Origin: Coriaria nepalensis
Lineage: Eukaryota; Streptophyta; Magnoliopsida; Cucurbitales; Coriariaceae
Reading direction: 5' to 3'
DNA: 64,000 bases
Assembly: GCA_027186245.1 (NCBI GenBank)
Contig: CP114482.1
Span: forward strand, 23,145,209 to 23,209,208
Below, piece after piece: positions 1-10,892 of this stretch; position 1 is the first letter of the stretch, and the number at the start of each line of letters is the position of its first letter. The translations under genes and the position numbers were made by a program. A model generated the notes under the pieces. The model was not told where the DNA came from, ran no database searches, and saw only the letters and a program-made list of their open reading frames with translations.

Positions 1-141
1 GTTCGAAGTGATTTAGAATGATTTACTGACTAAAAGACACGCAAAAATATGACTTGAACGCTAAAAAAGGCATAGTTGCCATCATTAGATCAACTGCAAG
101 TTATGCACGAAAGTCGCGTTTTAAATACAAAAAGAGAATTG
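1..141 (+). repeat. Monomer A (about 141 bp)
   Basis: The first third of the trimer. Landmarks in order are GTTCGAAGTGATTTAG, TGATTTACTGAC, GACACGCAAAAATATGAC (GAGACGC in most units), AGTTGCCATC, AGATCAA, AAGTTATGCACGAAAGTCGCG and GCAAAAAGAGAATTG (read here to the closest match in this copy). A-tracts lie at about monomer positions 43-47, 63-69 and 130-134 of a typical A copy. A hand count on a typical A copy gave about 45 G+C in 142 bases. A aligns with C along most of its length and with B mainly in its second half (ATGCAT, CAATAGAT, CAAGTTAT), so all three derive from one ancestral monomer of about 140 bp. Confidence 0.93.
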
Positions 142-282
142 GTTCGAAGTGCCTTCAAACAATTTAATGATTGAAAAGACTGAGTGATATGCTTTTTAAA
201 GCTAAATAATGCATTGTTGTCTTCAATAGATTAATTACAAGTTATGTAAGAAAATAATGTTTGAAGGGCAAAAATAGAATTC
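142..282 (+). repeat. Monomer B (about 141 bp)
   Basis: The second third of the trimer and the most diverged from the other two. Landmarks are GTTCGAAGTGCCTTC, CAATTTAATGATTG, AAAGACTGAGTGATATGC, ATAATGCATTGTTGTC, AATAGATTAATTACAAG, TTATGTAAGAAAATAATG and a final TAGAATTC. It replaces A's GATTTAGAATGATTTA segment with CCTTCAAACAATTTAA. Subfamily marks inside B include GAGTGATATGC versus GAGTCATATGC or GAGTCATTTGC, CTTCAATAG versus CTTGAATAG, and GGGCGAAA versus GGGCAAAA. Confidence 0.93.
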
Positions 283-418
283 GTTCAAATTAATTTACAA
301 TGATTTAAAGACTAAAAGAGACTCAATGACATGACTTTAAGGCTAAACAAATGCATTTTTACCTTCAATAGATCAACTGCAAGTTACGCACGAAAGTCAT
401 GTTTAAAGGCCGAATTTC
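283..418 (+). repeat. Monomer C (about 136 bp, shortest of the three)
   Basis: The last third of the trimer. Typical landmarks are GTTCGAATTAATTTAG, TGATTTAATGACTA, GAAGAGACTCAATGACATG, TTTAAGGCTAAACAAATGC, TTGTTGCCTTCAATAG, ATCAACTGCAAGTTACGC, ACGAAAGTCATG and AAAGGCCGAATTTC. It is about 5 bp shorter than A and B near its 3' end. C carries the most useful subfamily marks: CATTGTTGCCTTCAATAG, CATTCCTGCCTATAATAG and CGTTCTTGCCTATAATAG. This copy has GTTCAAATT where most have GTTCGAATT, so the B/C dyad is broken here. Confidence 0.92.
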
Positions 419-1256
419 GTTCGAAGTGATTTAGAATGATTTACTGACTAAAAGACACGCAAATATATGACTTGAACGCTAAAAAAGGCATAGTTGCCAT
501 CATTAGATCAATTGCAAGTTATGCACGAAAGTCGCGTTTTAAATGCAAAAAGAGAATTGGTTCGAAGTGCCTTCAAACAATTTAATGATTCAAAAGACTG
601 AGTGATATGCTTTTTAATGCTAAAATAATGCATTGTTGTCTTCAATAGATTAATTGCAAGTTAATTAAGAAAATAATGTTTGAAGGGCGAAAGTAGAATT
701 CGGTCGAATTAATTTAGAATGATTTAATGACTAAAAGAGACTCAATGACATGACTTTAAGGCTAAACAAATGCATTGTTGCCTTCAATAGATCAACTGCA
801 AGTTACGCACGAAAGTCATGTTTAAAGGCCGAATTTCGTTCGAAGTGATTTAGAATGATTTACTGACTAAAAGAGACGCAAAAATATGACTTTAAGGCTA
901 AAAAAGGCATAGTTGCCATTAATAGATCAATTGCAAGTTATGCACGAAAGTCGCATTTTAAATGCAAAAAGAGAATTGGTTCGAAGTGCCTTCAAACAAT
1001 TTAATGATTGAAAAGACTGAGCGATATGCTTTTTAATGCTAAAATAATGCATTGTTGTCTTCAATAGATTAATTGCAAGTTATGTAAGAAAATAATGTTT
1101 GAAGGGCGAAAATAGAATTCGGTCGAATTAATTTAGACTGATTTAATGACTAAAAGAGACTCAATGACATGACTTTAAGGCTAAACAAATGCATTGTTGC
1201 CTTCAATAGATCAACTGCAAGTTACGCACGAAAGTCATGTTTAAAGGCCGAATTTC

Positions 1257-4200
1257 GTTCGAAGTGATTTAGAATGATTTACTGACTAAAAGAGACGCAA
1301 AAATATGACTTTAAGGCTAAAAAAGGCATAGTTGCCATTAATAGATCAATTGCAAGTTATGCACGAAAGTCGCATTTTAAATGCAAAAAGAGAATTGGTT
1401 CGAAGTGCCTTCAAACAATTTAATGATTGAAAAGACTGAGTGATATGCTTTTTAATGCTAAAATAATGCATTGTTGCCTTCAAGAGATTAATTACAAGTT
1501 ATGTAAGAAAATAATATTTGAAGGGCGAAAATAGAATTCGGTCGAACTAATTTAGAATGATTTAATGACTAGAAGAGACTCAGTGACATGACTTTAAGGC
1601 TAAACAAATGCATTGTTCCGTTCAATAGATCAACAACAAGTTACGCACGAAAGTCATGTTTAAAGGCCGAATTTTGTTCGAAGTGATTTAGACTGATTTA
1701 CTGACAAAAAGAGACACAAAAATATGACTTGAACGCTAAAAAATGCATAGTTGCCATCAATAGATCAACTGCAAGTTACGCACGAAACTCGCGTTTTAAA
1801 TGCAAAAAGAGAATTGGTTCGACGTGCCTTCAAACAATTTAATGATTGAAAAGACTGAGTGATATGCTTTTTAATGCTAAAATAATGCATTGTTGTCTTC
1901 AATAGATTAATTACAAGTTATGTAAGAAAATAATGTTTGAAGGGCAAAAATAGAATTCGTTCGAATTAATTTAGAATGATTTAAAGACTAAAACAGACAC
2001 AATGACATGACTTTAAGGCTAAACAAATGCATTGTTGCCTTCAGTAGATCAACTGCAAGTTACGCACGAAAGTCATGTTTAAAGGCTGAATTTCGTTCGA
2101 AGTGATTTAGAATGATTTACTGACTAAAAGACACGCAAAAATATGACTTGAACGCTAAAAAAGGCATAGTTGCCATCATTAGATCAATTGCAAGTTATGC
2201 ACGAAAGTCGCGTTTTAAATACAAAAAGAGAATTGGTTCGAAGTGCCTTCAAACAATTTAATGATTGAAAAGACTGAGTGATATGCTTTTTAATGCTAAA
2301 ATAATGCATTGTTGTCTTCAATAAATTAATTGCAAGTTATGTAAGAAAATAATGTTTGAATAGAGAAAATAGAATTCGGTCGAATTAATTTAGAATGATT
2401 TAATGACTAAAAGAGACTCAATGACATGACTTTAAGGCTAAACAATTGCATTGTTGCCTTCAATAGATCAACTGCAAGTTACGCACGAAAGCCATGTTTA
2501 AAGGCCGAATTTCGTTCGAAGTGATTTAGAATGATTTACTGACTAAAAGACACGCAAAAATATGACTTGAACGCTAAAAAAGGCATAGTTGCCATCATTA
2601 GATCAATTGCAAGTTATGCACGAAAGTCGCGTTTTAAATGCAAAATGAGAATTGGTTCGAAGTGCCTTCAAACAATTTAATGATTGAAAAGACTGAGTGA
2701 TATCCTTTTTAAAGCTCAAATAATGCATTGTTGTCTTCAATAGATTAATTACAAGTTATGTAAGAAAATAATGTTTGAAGGGCAAAAATAGAATTCGTTC
2801 AAATTAATTTAGAATGATTTAAAGGCTAAAAGAGACACAATGACATGACTTTAAGGCTAAACAAATGCATTTTTACCTTCAATAGATCAACTGCAAGTTA
2901 CGCACGAAAGTCATGTTTAAAGGCTGAATTTCGTTCGAAGTGATTTAGAATGATTTACTGACTAAAAGAGACGCAAAAATATGACTTGAACGCTAAAAAA
3001 GGCATACTAGCAATCAATAGATCAATTGCAAGTTATGCACGAAAGTCACGTTTTAAATGCAAAAAGAGAATTGGTTCGAAGTGCCTTCAAACAATTTAAT
3101 GATTAAAAAGACTGAGTGATATGCTTTTTAATGCTAAAATAATGCATTGTTGTCTTCAATAGATTAATTGCAAGTTATGTAAGAAAATAATGTTTGAAGG
3201 GCGAAAATAGAATTCGGTCGAATTAATTTAGAATGATTTAATGACTAAAAGAGACTCAATGACATGACTTTAAGGCTAAACAAATGCATTGTTGCCTTCA
3301 ATAGATCAACTGCAAGTTACGCACAAAAGTCATGTTTAAAGGCCGAATTTCGTTCGAAGTGATTTAGAATGATTTAGTGACTAAAAGAGACGCAAAAATA
3401 TGACTTTAAGGCTAAAAAAGGCGTAGTTGCCATTAATAGATCAATTGCAAGTTATGCACGAAAGTCGCATTTTAAATGCAAAAAGAGAATTGGTTCGAAG
3501 TGCCTTCAAACAATTTAATGATTGAAAAGACTGAGTGATATGCTTTTTAATGTTAAAATAATGCATTGTTGTCTTCAAGAGATTAATTACAAGTTATGTA
3601 AGAAAATAATATTTGAAGGGTGAAAATAGAATTCGGTCGAACTAATTTAGAATGATTTAATGACTAGAAGAGACTCAGTGACATGACTTTAAGGCTAAAC
3701 AAATACATTGTTGCCTTCAATAGATCACCTGCAAGTTACGCACGAAAGTCATATTTAAAGGCCGAATTTCGTTCGAAGTGATTTAGAATGATTTACTGAC
3801 TAAAAGAGACGCAAAAATATGAATTTAAGGCTAAAAAAGGCGTAGTTGCCATCAATAGATCAACTGCAAATTATGCATGAAGATGGCGTTCTAAATGCAA
3901 AAAGAGAATTGGTTCGAAGTGCCGTCAAACAATTTAATGATTGAAAAGACTGAGTGATATGCTTTTTAATGCTAAAATAATGCATTGTTGTCTTCAATAG
4001 ATTAATTACAAGTTATGTAAGAAAATAATATTTGAAGGGTGAAAATAGAATTCGGTCGAACTAATTTAGAATGATTTAATGACTAGAAGAGACTCAGTGA
4101 CATGACTTTAAGGCTAAACAAATACATTGTTGCCTTCAATAGATCAACTGCAAGTTACGCACGAAAGTCATATTTAAAGGCCGAATTTTGTTCGAAGTGA

Positions 4201-4420
4201 TTTAGAATGATTTACTGACTAAAAGAGACGCAAAAATATGACTTGAACGCTAAAAAAGGCATAGTTGCCAACAACAGATCAATTGCAAGTTATGCACGAA
4301 AGTCGCGTTTTAACTGCAAAAAGAGAATTGGTTCGAAGTGCCTCAAACAATTTAATGATTGAAAAGACTAAGTGATATGCTTTTTAATGCTAAAATAATG
4401 CATTGTTGTCCTCAATAGAT
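1257..4420 (+). repeat. Copy 1 of a long direct duplication (offset 9217 bp)
   Basis: Units from about 1257 to 4420 match units from 10474 to about 13640 in order. Private shared marks are GATTTAGACTGATTTACTGACAAAA (starts 1676 and 10893), AATAAATTAAT in B of 2095 and 11312, AAAATGAGAATTGG with GATATCC and AAAGCTCAAAT in 2514 and 11731, AATCAATAG after GGCATACT in 2933 and 12150, GATTTAGTGAC in 3352 and 12569, and AAATTATGCATGAAGATGG in 3771 and 12988. The 9217-bp offset equals 22 units. Edges are approximate because neighbouring units are all similar. Confidence 0.82.
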
Positions 4421-7400
4421 TAATTACAAGTTATGTAGGAAAATAATGTTTGAATAGCGAAAATAGAATTCGGTCGAATTAATTTAGAATGATTTAATGA
4501 CTAAAAGAGACTCAATGACATGACTTTAAGGCTAAACAATTGCATTGTTGCCTTCAATAGATCAACTGCAAGTTACGCACGAAAGTCATGTTTAAAGGCC
4601 GAGTTTCGTTCGAAGTGATTTAGAATGATTTACTGACTAAAAGACACGCAAAAATATGACTTGAACGCTAAAAAAGGCATAGTTGCCATCATTAGATCAA
4701 TTGCAAGTTATGCACGAAAGTCGCGTTTTAAATGCAAAAAGAGAATTGGTTCGAAGTGCCTTCAAACAATTTAATGATTGAAAAGACTGAGTGATATGCT
4801 TTTTAAAGCTAAAATAATGCATTGTTGTCTTCAAGAGATTAATTACAAGTTATGTAAGAAAATAATATTTGAAGGGTGAAAATAGAATTCGGTCGAACTA
4901 ATTTAGAATGATTTAATGACTAGAAGAGACTCAGTGACATGACTTTAAGGCTAAACAAATACATTGTTGCCTTCAATAGATCACCTGCAAGTTACGCACG
5001 AAAGTCATATTTAAAGGCCGAATTTCGTTCGAAGTGATTTAGAATGATTTACTGACTAAAAGAGACGCAAAAATATGACTTTAAGGCTAAAAAAGGCGTA
5101 GTTGCCATCAATAGATCAACTGCAAATTATGCATGAAGATGGCGTTCTAAATGCAAAAAGAGAATTGGTTCGAAGTGCCGTCAAACAATTTAATGATTGA
5201 AAAGACTGAGTGATATGCTTTTTAATGCTAAAATAATGCATTGTTGTCTTCAATAGATTAATTACAAGTTATGTAAGAAAATAATATTTGAAGGGTGAAA
5301 ATAGAATTCGGTCGAACTAATTTAGAATGATTTAATGACTAGAAGAGACTCAGTGACATGACTTTAAGGCTAAACAAATACATTGTTGCCTTCAATAGAT
5401 CAACTGCAAGTTACGCACGAAAGTCATATTTAAAGGCCGAATTTCGTTCGAAGTGATTTAGAATGATTTACTGACTAAAAGAGACGCAAAAATATGACTT
5501 GAACGCTAAAAAAGGCATAGTTGCCAACAACAGATCAATTGCAAGTTATGCACGAAAGTCGCGTTTTAACTGCAAAAAGAGAATTGGTTCGAAGTGCCTT
5601 CAAACAATTTAATGATTGAAAAGACTGAGTGATATGCTTTTTAATGCTAAAATAATGCATTGTTGTCCTCAATAGATTAATTACAAGTTATGTAAGAAAA
5701 TAATGTTTGAATAGCGAAAATAGAATTCGGTCGAATTAATTTAGAATGATTTAATGACTAAAAGAGACTCAATGACATGACTTTAAGGCTAAACAATTGC
5801 ATTGTTGCCTTCAATAGATCAACTGCAAGTTACGCACGAAAGTCATGTTTAAAGGCCGAGTTTCGTTCGAAGTGATTTAGAATGATTTACTGACTAAAAG
5901 ACACGCAAAAATATGACTTGAACGCTAAAAAAGGCATAGTTGCCATCATTAGATCAATTGCAAGTTATGCACGAAAGTCGCGTTTTAAATGCAAAAAGAG
6001 AATTGGTTCGAAGTGCCTTCAAACAATTTAATGATTGAAAAGACTGAGTGATATGCTTTTTAAAGCTAAAATAATGCATTGTTGTCTTCAATAGATTAAT
6101 TACAAGTTATGTAAGAAAATAATGTTTGAAAGGCAAAAATAGAATTCGTTCAAATTAATTTAGAATGATTTAAAGACTAAAAGAGACACAATGACATGAC
6201 TTTAAGGCTAAACAAATGCATTTTTACCTTCAATAGATCAACTGCAAGTTACGCACGAAAGTCATGTTTAAAGGCCGAATTTCGTTCGAAGTGATTTAGA
6301 ATGATTTACTGACTAAAAGAGACGCAAAAATATGACTTTAAGGCTAAAAAAGGCATAGTTGCCATTAATAGATCAATTGCAAGTTATGCACGAAAGTCGC
6401 ATTTTAAATGCAAAAAGAGAATTGGTTCGAAGTGCCTTCAAACAATTTAATGATTGAAAAGACTGAGTGATATGCTTTTTAATGCTAAAATAATGCATTG
6501 TTGTCTTCAAGAGATTAATTACAAGTTATGTAAGAAAATAATATTTGAAGGGCGAAAATAGAATTCGGTCGAACTAATTTAGAATGATTTAATGACTAGA
6601 AGAGACTCAGTGACATGACTTTAAGGCTAAACAAATACATTGTTGCCTTCAATAGATCAACTGCAAGTTACGCACGAAAGTCATATTTAAAGGCCGAATT
6701 TCGTTCGAAGTGATTTAGAATGATTTACTGACTAAAAGAGACGCAAAAATATGACTTGAACGCTAAAAAAGGCATAGTTGCCAACAACAGATCAATTGCA
6801 AGTTATGCACGAAAGTCGCGTTTTAACTGCAAAAAGAGAATTGGTTCGAAGTGCCTTCAAACAATTTAATGATTGAAAAGACTGAGTGATATGCTTTTTA
6901 ATGCTAAAATAATGCATTGTTGTCCTCAATAGATTAATTACAAGTTATGTAAGAAAATAATGTTTGAATAGCGAAAATAGAATTCGGTCGAATTAATTTA
7001 GAATGATTTAATGACTAAAAGAGACTCAATGACATGACTTTAAGGCTAAACAATTGCATTGTTGCCTTCAATAGATCAACTGCAAGTTACGCACGAAAGT
7101 CATGTTTAAAGGCCGAGTTTCGTTCGAAGTGATTTAGAATGATTTACTGACTAAAAGACACGCAAAAATATGACTTGAACGCTAAAAAAGGCATAGTTGC
7201 CATCATTAGATCAATTGCAAGTTATGCACGAAAGTCGCGTTTTAAATGCAAAAAGAGAATTGGTTCGAAGTGCCTTCAAACAATTTAATGATTGAAAAGA
7301 CTGAGTGATATGCTTTTTAAAGCTAAAATAATGCATTGTTGTCTTCAAGAGATTAATTGCAAGTTATGTAAGAAAATAATATTTGAAGGGCGAAAATAGA

Positions 7401-7540
7401 ATTCGGTCGAACTAATTTAGAATGATTTAATGACTAGAAGAGACTCAGTGACATGACTTTAAGGCTAAACAAATGCATTGTTCCCTTCAATAGATCAACT
7501 GCAAGTTACGCACGAAAGTCATGTTTAAAGGCCGAATTTT
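4190..7540 (+). repeat. Approximately 1257-bp three-unit period within domain 1
   Basis: The mark CCAACAACAGATC in A appears in units 4190, 5446 and 6703, spacings of 1256 and 1257 bp. The mark GAGTTTCGTTCG with GACACGC appears at the starts of units 4608, 5865 and 7122, again 1257 bp apart. The third unit of each block is not conserved: the unit at 5027 has CAAATTATGCATGAAG, which its counterpart at 6284 lacks. This is therefore a partly eroded trimer-of-trimers, not a clean array. Confidence 0.7.
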
Positions 7541-10500
7541 GTTCGAAGTGATTTAGAATGATTTACTGACAAAAAGAGACACAAAAATATGACTTGAACG
7601 CTAAAAAATGCATAGTTGCCATCAATAGATCAACTGCAAGTTATGCACGAAACTCGCGTTTTAAATGCAAAAAGAGAATTGGTTCGACGTGCCTTCAAAC
7701 AATTTAATGATTGAAAAGACTGAGTGATATGCTTTTTAATGCTAAAATAATGCATAACAGTCTTCAATAGATTAATTACAAGTTATGTAAGAATATAATG
7801 TTTGAAGGGCAAAAATGGAATTCGTTCGAATTAATTTAGAATGATTTAAAGACTAAAATAGACACAATGACATGACTTTAAGGCTAAACAAATGCATTGT
7901 TGCCTTCAATAGATCAACTGCAAGTTACGCACGAAAGTCATGTTTAAAGGCTGAATTTCGTTCGAAGTGATTTAGAATGATTTACTGACTAAAAGACACG
8001 CAAAAATATGACTTGAACGCTAAAAAAGGCATAGTTGCCATCATTAGATCAACTGCAAGTTATGCACGAAAGTCGCGTTTTAAATACAAAAAGAGAATTG
8101 GTTCGAAGTGCCTTCAAACAATTTAATGATTGAAAAGACTGAGTGATATGCTTTTTAATGCTAAAATAATGCATTGTTGTCTTCAATAGATTAATTGCAA
8201 GTTATGTAAGAAAATAATGTTTGAATAGAGAAAATAGAATTCGGTCGAATTAATTTAGAATGATTTAATGACTAAAAGAGACTCAATGACATGACTTTAA
8301 GGCTAAACAATTGCATTGTTGCCTTCAATAGATCAACTGCAAGTTACGCACGAAAGTCATGTTTAAAGGCCGAATTTCGTTCGAAGTGATTTAGAATGAT
8401 TTACTGACTAAAAGACACGCAAATATATGACTTGAACGCTAAAAAAGGCATAGTTGGCATCATTAGATCAATTGCAAGTTATGCACGAAAGTCGCGTTTT
8501 AAATGCAAAAAGAGAATTGGTTCGAAGTGCCTTCAAACAATTTAATGATTCAAAAGACTGAGTGATATGCTTTTTAATGCTAAAATAATGTATTGTTGTC
8601 TTCAATAGATTAATTGCAAGTTATGTAAGAAAATAATGTTTGAATAGAGAAAATAGAATTCGGTCGAATTAATTTAGAATGATTTAATGACTAAAAGAGA
8701 CTCAATGACATGACTTTAAGGCTAAACAATTGCATTGTTGCCTTCAATAGATCAACTGCAAGTTACGCACGAAAGTCATGTTTAAAGGCCGAATTTCGTT
8801 CGAAGTGATTTAGAATGATTTACTGACTAAAAGAGACGCAAAAATATGACTTTAAGGCTAAAAAAGGCATAGTTGCCATTAATAGATCAATTGCAAGTTA
8901 TGCACGAAAGTCGCATTTTAAATGCAAAAAGAGAATTGGTTCGAAGTGCCTTCAAACAATTTAATGATTGAAAAGACTGAGTGATATGCTTTTTAATGCT
9001 AAAATAATGCATTGTTGTCTTCAAGAGATTAATTACAAGTTATGTAAGAAAATAATATTTGAAGGGCGAAAATAGAATTCGGTCGAACTAATTTAGAATG
9101 ATTTAATGACTAGAAGAGACTCAGTGACATGACTTTAAGGCTAAACAAATGCATTGTTCCCTTCAATAGATCAACTGCAAGTTACGCACGAAAGTCATGT
9201 TTAAAGGCCGAATTTTGTTCGAAGTGATTTAGAATGATTTACTGACAAAAAGAGACACAAAAATATGACTTGAACGCTAAAAAATGCATAGTTGCCATCA
9301 ATAGATCAACTGCAAGTTATGCACGAAACTCGCGTTTTAAATGCAAAAAGAGAATTGGTTCGACGTGCCTTCAAACAATTTAATGATTGAAAAGACTGAG
9401 TGATATGCTTTTTAATGCTAAAATAATGCATAACAGTCTTCAATAGATTAATTACAAGTTATGTAAGAATATAATGTTTGAAGGGCAAAAATGGAATTCG
9501 TTCGAATTAATTTAGAATGATTTAAAGACTAAAATAGACACAATGACATGACTTTAAGGCTAAACAAATGCATTGTTGCCTTCAATAGATCAACTGCAAG
9601 TTACGCACGAAAGTCATGTTTAAAGGCTGAATTTCGTTCGAAGTGATTTAGAATGATTTACTGACTAAAAGACACGCAAAAATATGACTTGAACGCTAAA
9701 AAAGGCATAGTTGCCATCATTAGATCAACTGCAAGTTATGCACGAAAGTCGCGTTTTAAATACAAAAAGAGAATTGGTTCGAAGTGCCTTCAAACAATTT
9801 AATGATTGAAAAGACTGAGTGATATGCTTTTTAATGCTAAAATAATGCATTGTTGTCTTCAATAGATTAATTGCAAGTTATGTAAGAAAATAATGTTTGA
9901 ATAGAGAAAATAGAATTCGGTCGAATTAATTTAGAATGATTTAATGACTAAAAGAAACTCAATGACATGACTTTAAGGCTAAACAATTGCATTGTTGCCT
10001 TCAATAGATCAACTGCAAGTTACGCACGAAAGTCATGTTTAAAGGCCGAATTTCGTTCGAAGTGATTTAGAATGATTTACTGACTAAAAGACACGCAAAT
10101 ATATGACTTGAACGCTAAAAAAGGCATAGTTGCCATCATTAGATCAATTGAAAGTTATGCACGAAAGTCGCGTTTTAAATGCAAAAAGAGAATTGGTTCG
10201 AAGTGCCTTCAAACAATTTAATGATTCAAAAGACTGAGTGATATGCTTTTTAATGCTAAAATAATGCATTGTTGTCTTCAATAGATTAATTGCAAGTTAT
10301 GTAAGAAAATAATGTTTGAATAGAGAAAATAGAATTCGGTCGAATTAATTTAGAATGATTTAATGACTAAAAGAGACTCAATGACATGACTTTAAGGCTA
10401 AACAATTGCATTGTTGCCTTCAATAGATCAACTGCAAGTTACGCACGAAAGTCATGTTTAAAGGCCGAATTTCGTTCGAAGTGATTTAGAATGATTTGCT

Positions 10501-10892
10501 GACTAAAAGAGACGCAAAAATATGACTTTAAGGCTAAAAAAGGCATAGTTGCCATTAATAGATCAATTGCAAGTTATGCACGAAAGTCGCATTTTAAATG
10601 CAAAAAGAGAATTGGTTCGAAGTGCCTTCAAACAATTTAATGATTGAAAAGACTGAGTGATATGCTTTTTAATGCTAAAATAATGCATTGTTGTCTTCAA
10701 GAGATTAATTACAAGTTATGTAAGAAAATAATATTTGAAGGGCGAAAATAGAATTCGGTCGAACTAATTTAGAATGATTTAATGACTAGAAGAGACTCAG
10801 TGACATGACTTTAAGGCTAAACAAATGCATTGTTCCCTTCAATAGATCAACTGCAAGTTACGCACGAAAGTCATGTTTAAAGGCCGAATTTT
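7541..10892 (+). repeat. 1676-bp four-unit super-repeat, two copies
   Basis: Units 7541/7960/8379/8798 match 9217/9636/10055/10474 one by one. Private marks recur exactly 1676 bp apart: TTCGACGTGCC (GACGTG at 7686 and 9362), GCATAACAGTC in B near 7752 and 9428, GACAAAAAGAGACACAAA at the start of each block, and GATTCAAAAGAC in the third unit. A third start at 10893 carries the first mark (GACGTG at 11038) but lacks GCATAACAGTC, so the array changes partner there. Confidence 0.85.

Larger units (their letters stand above)
1..418 (+). repeat. Reference higher-order unit (A+B+C), first copy
   Basis: This is the first complete trimer and serves as the coordinate reference. A begins at GTTCGAAGTGATTTAG, B at GTTCGAAGTGCCTTC, and C at GTTCAAATTAATTTA (usually GTTCGAATTAATTTA in other units). 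The next unit starts at 419. Length differences between units come mainly from one site in A (GCATAGTTGCC versus GCATGGTGCC, which accounts for the 420/418 alternation) and from single-base changes. Because 418 and 419 are not multiples of three, no open frame could persist from unit to unit, which argues against coding. Confidence 0.95.
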
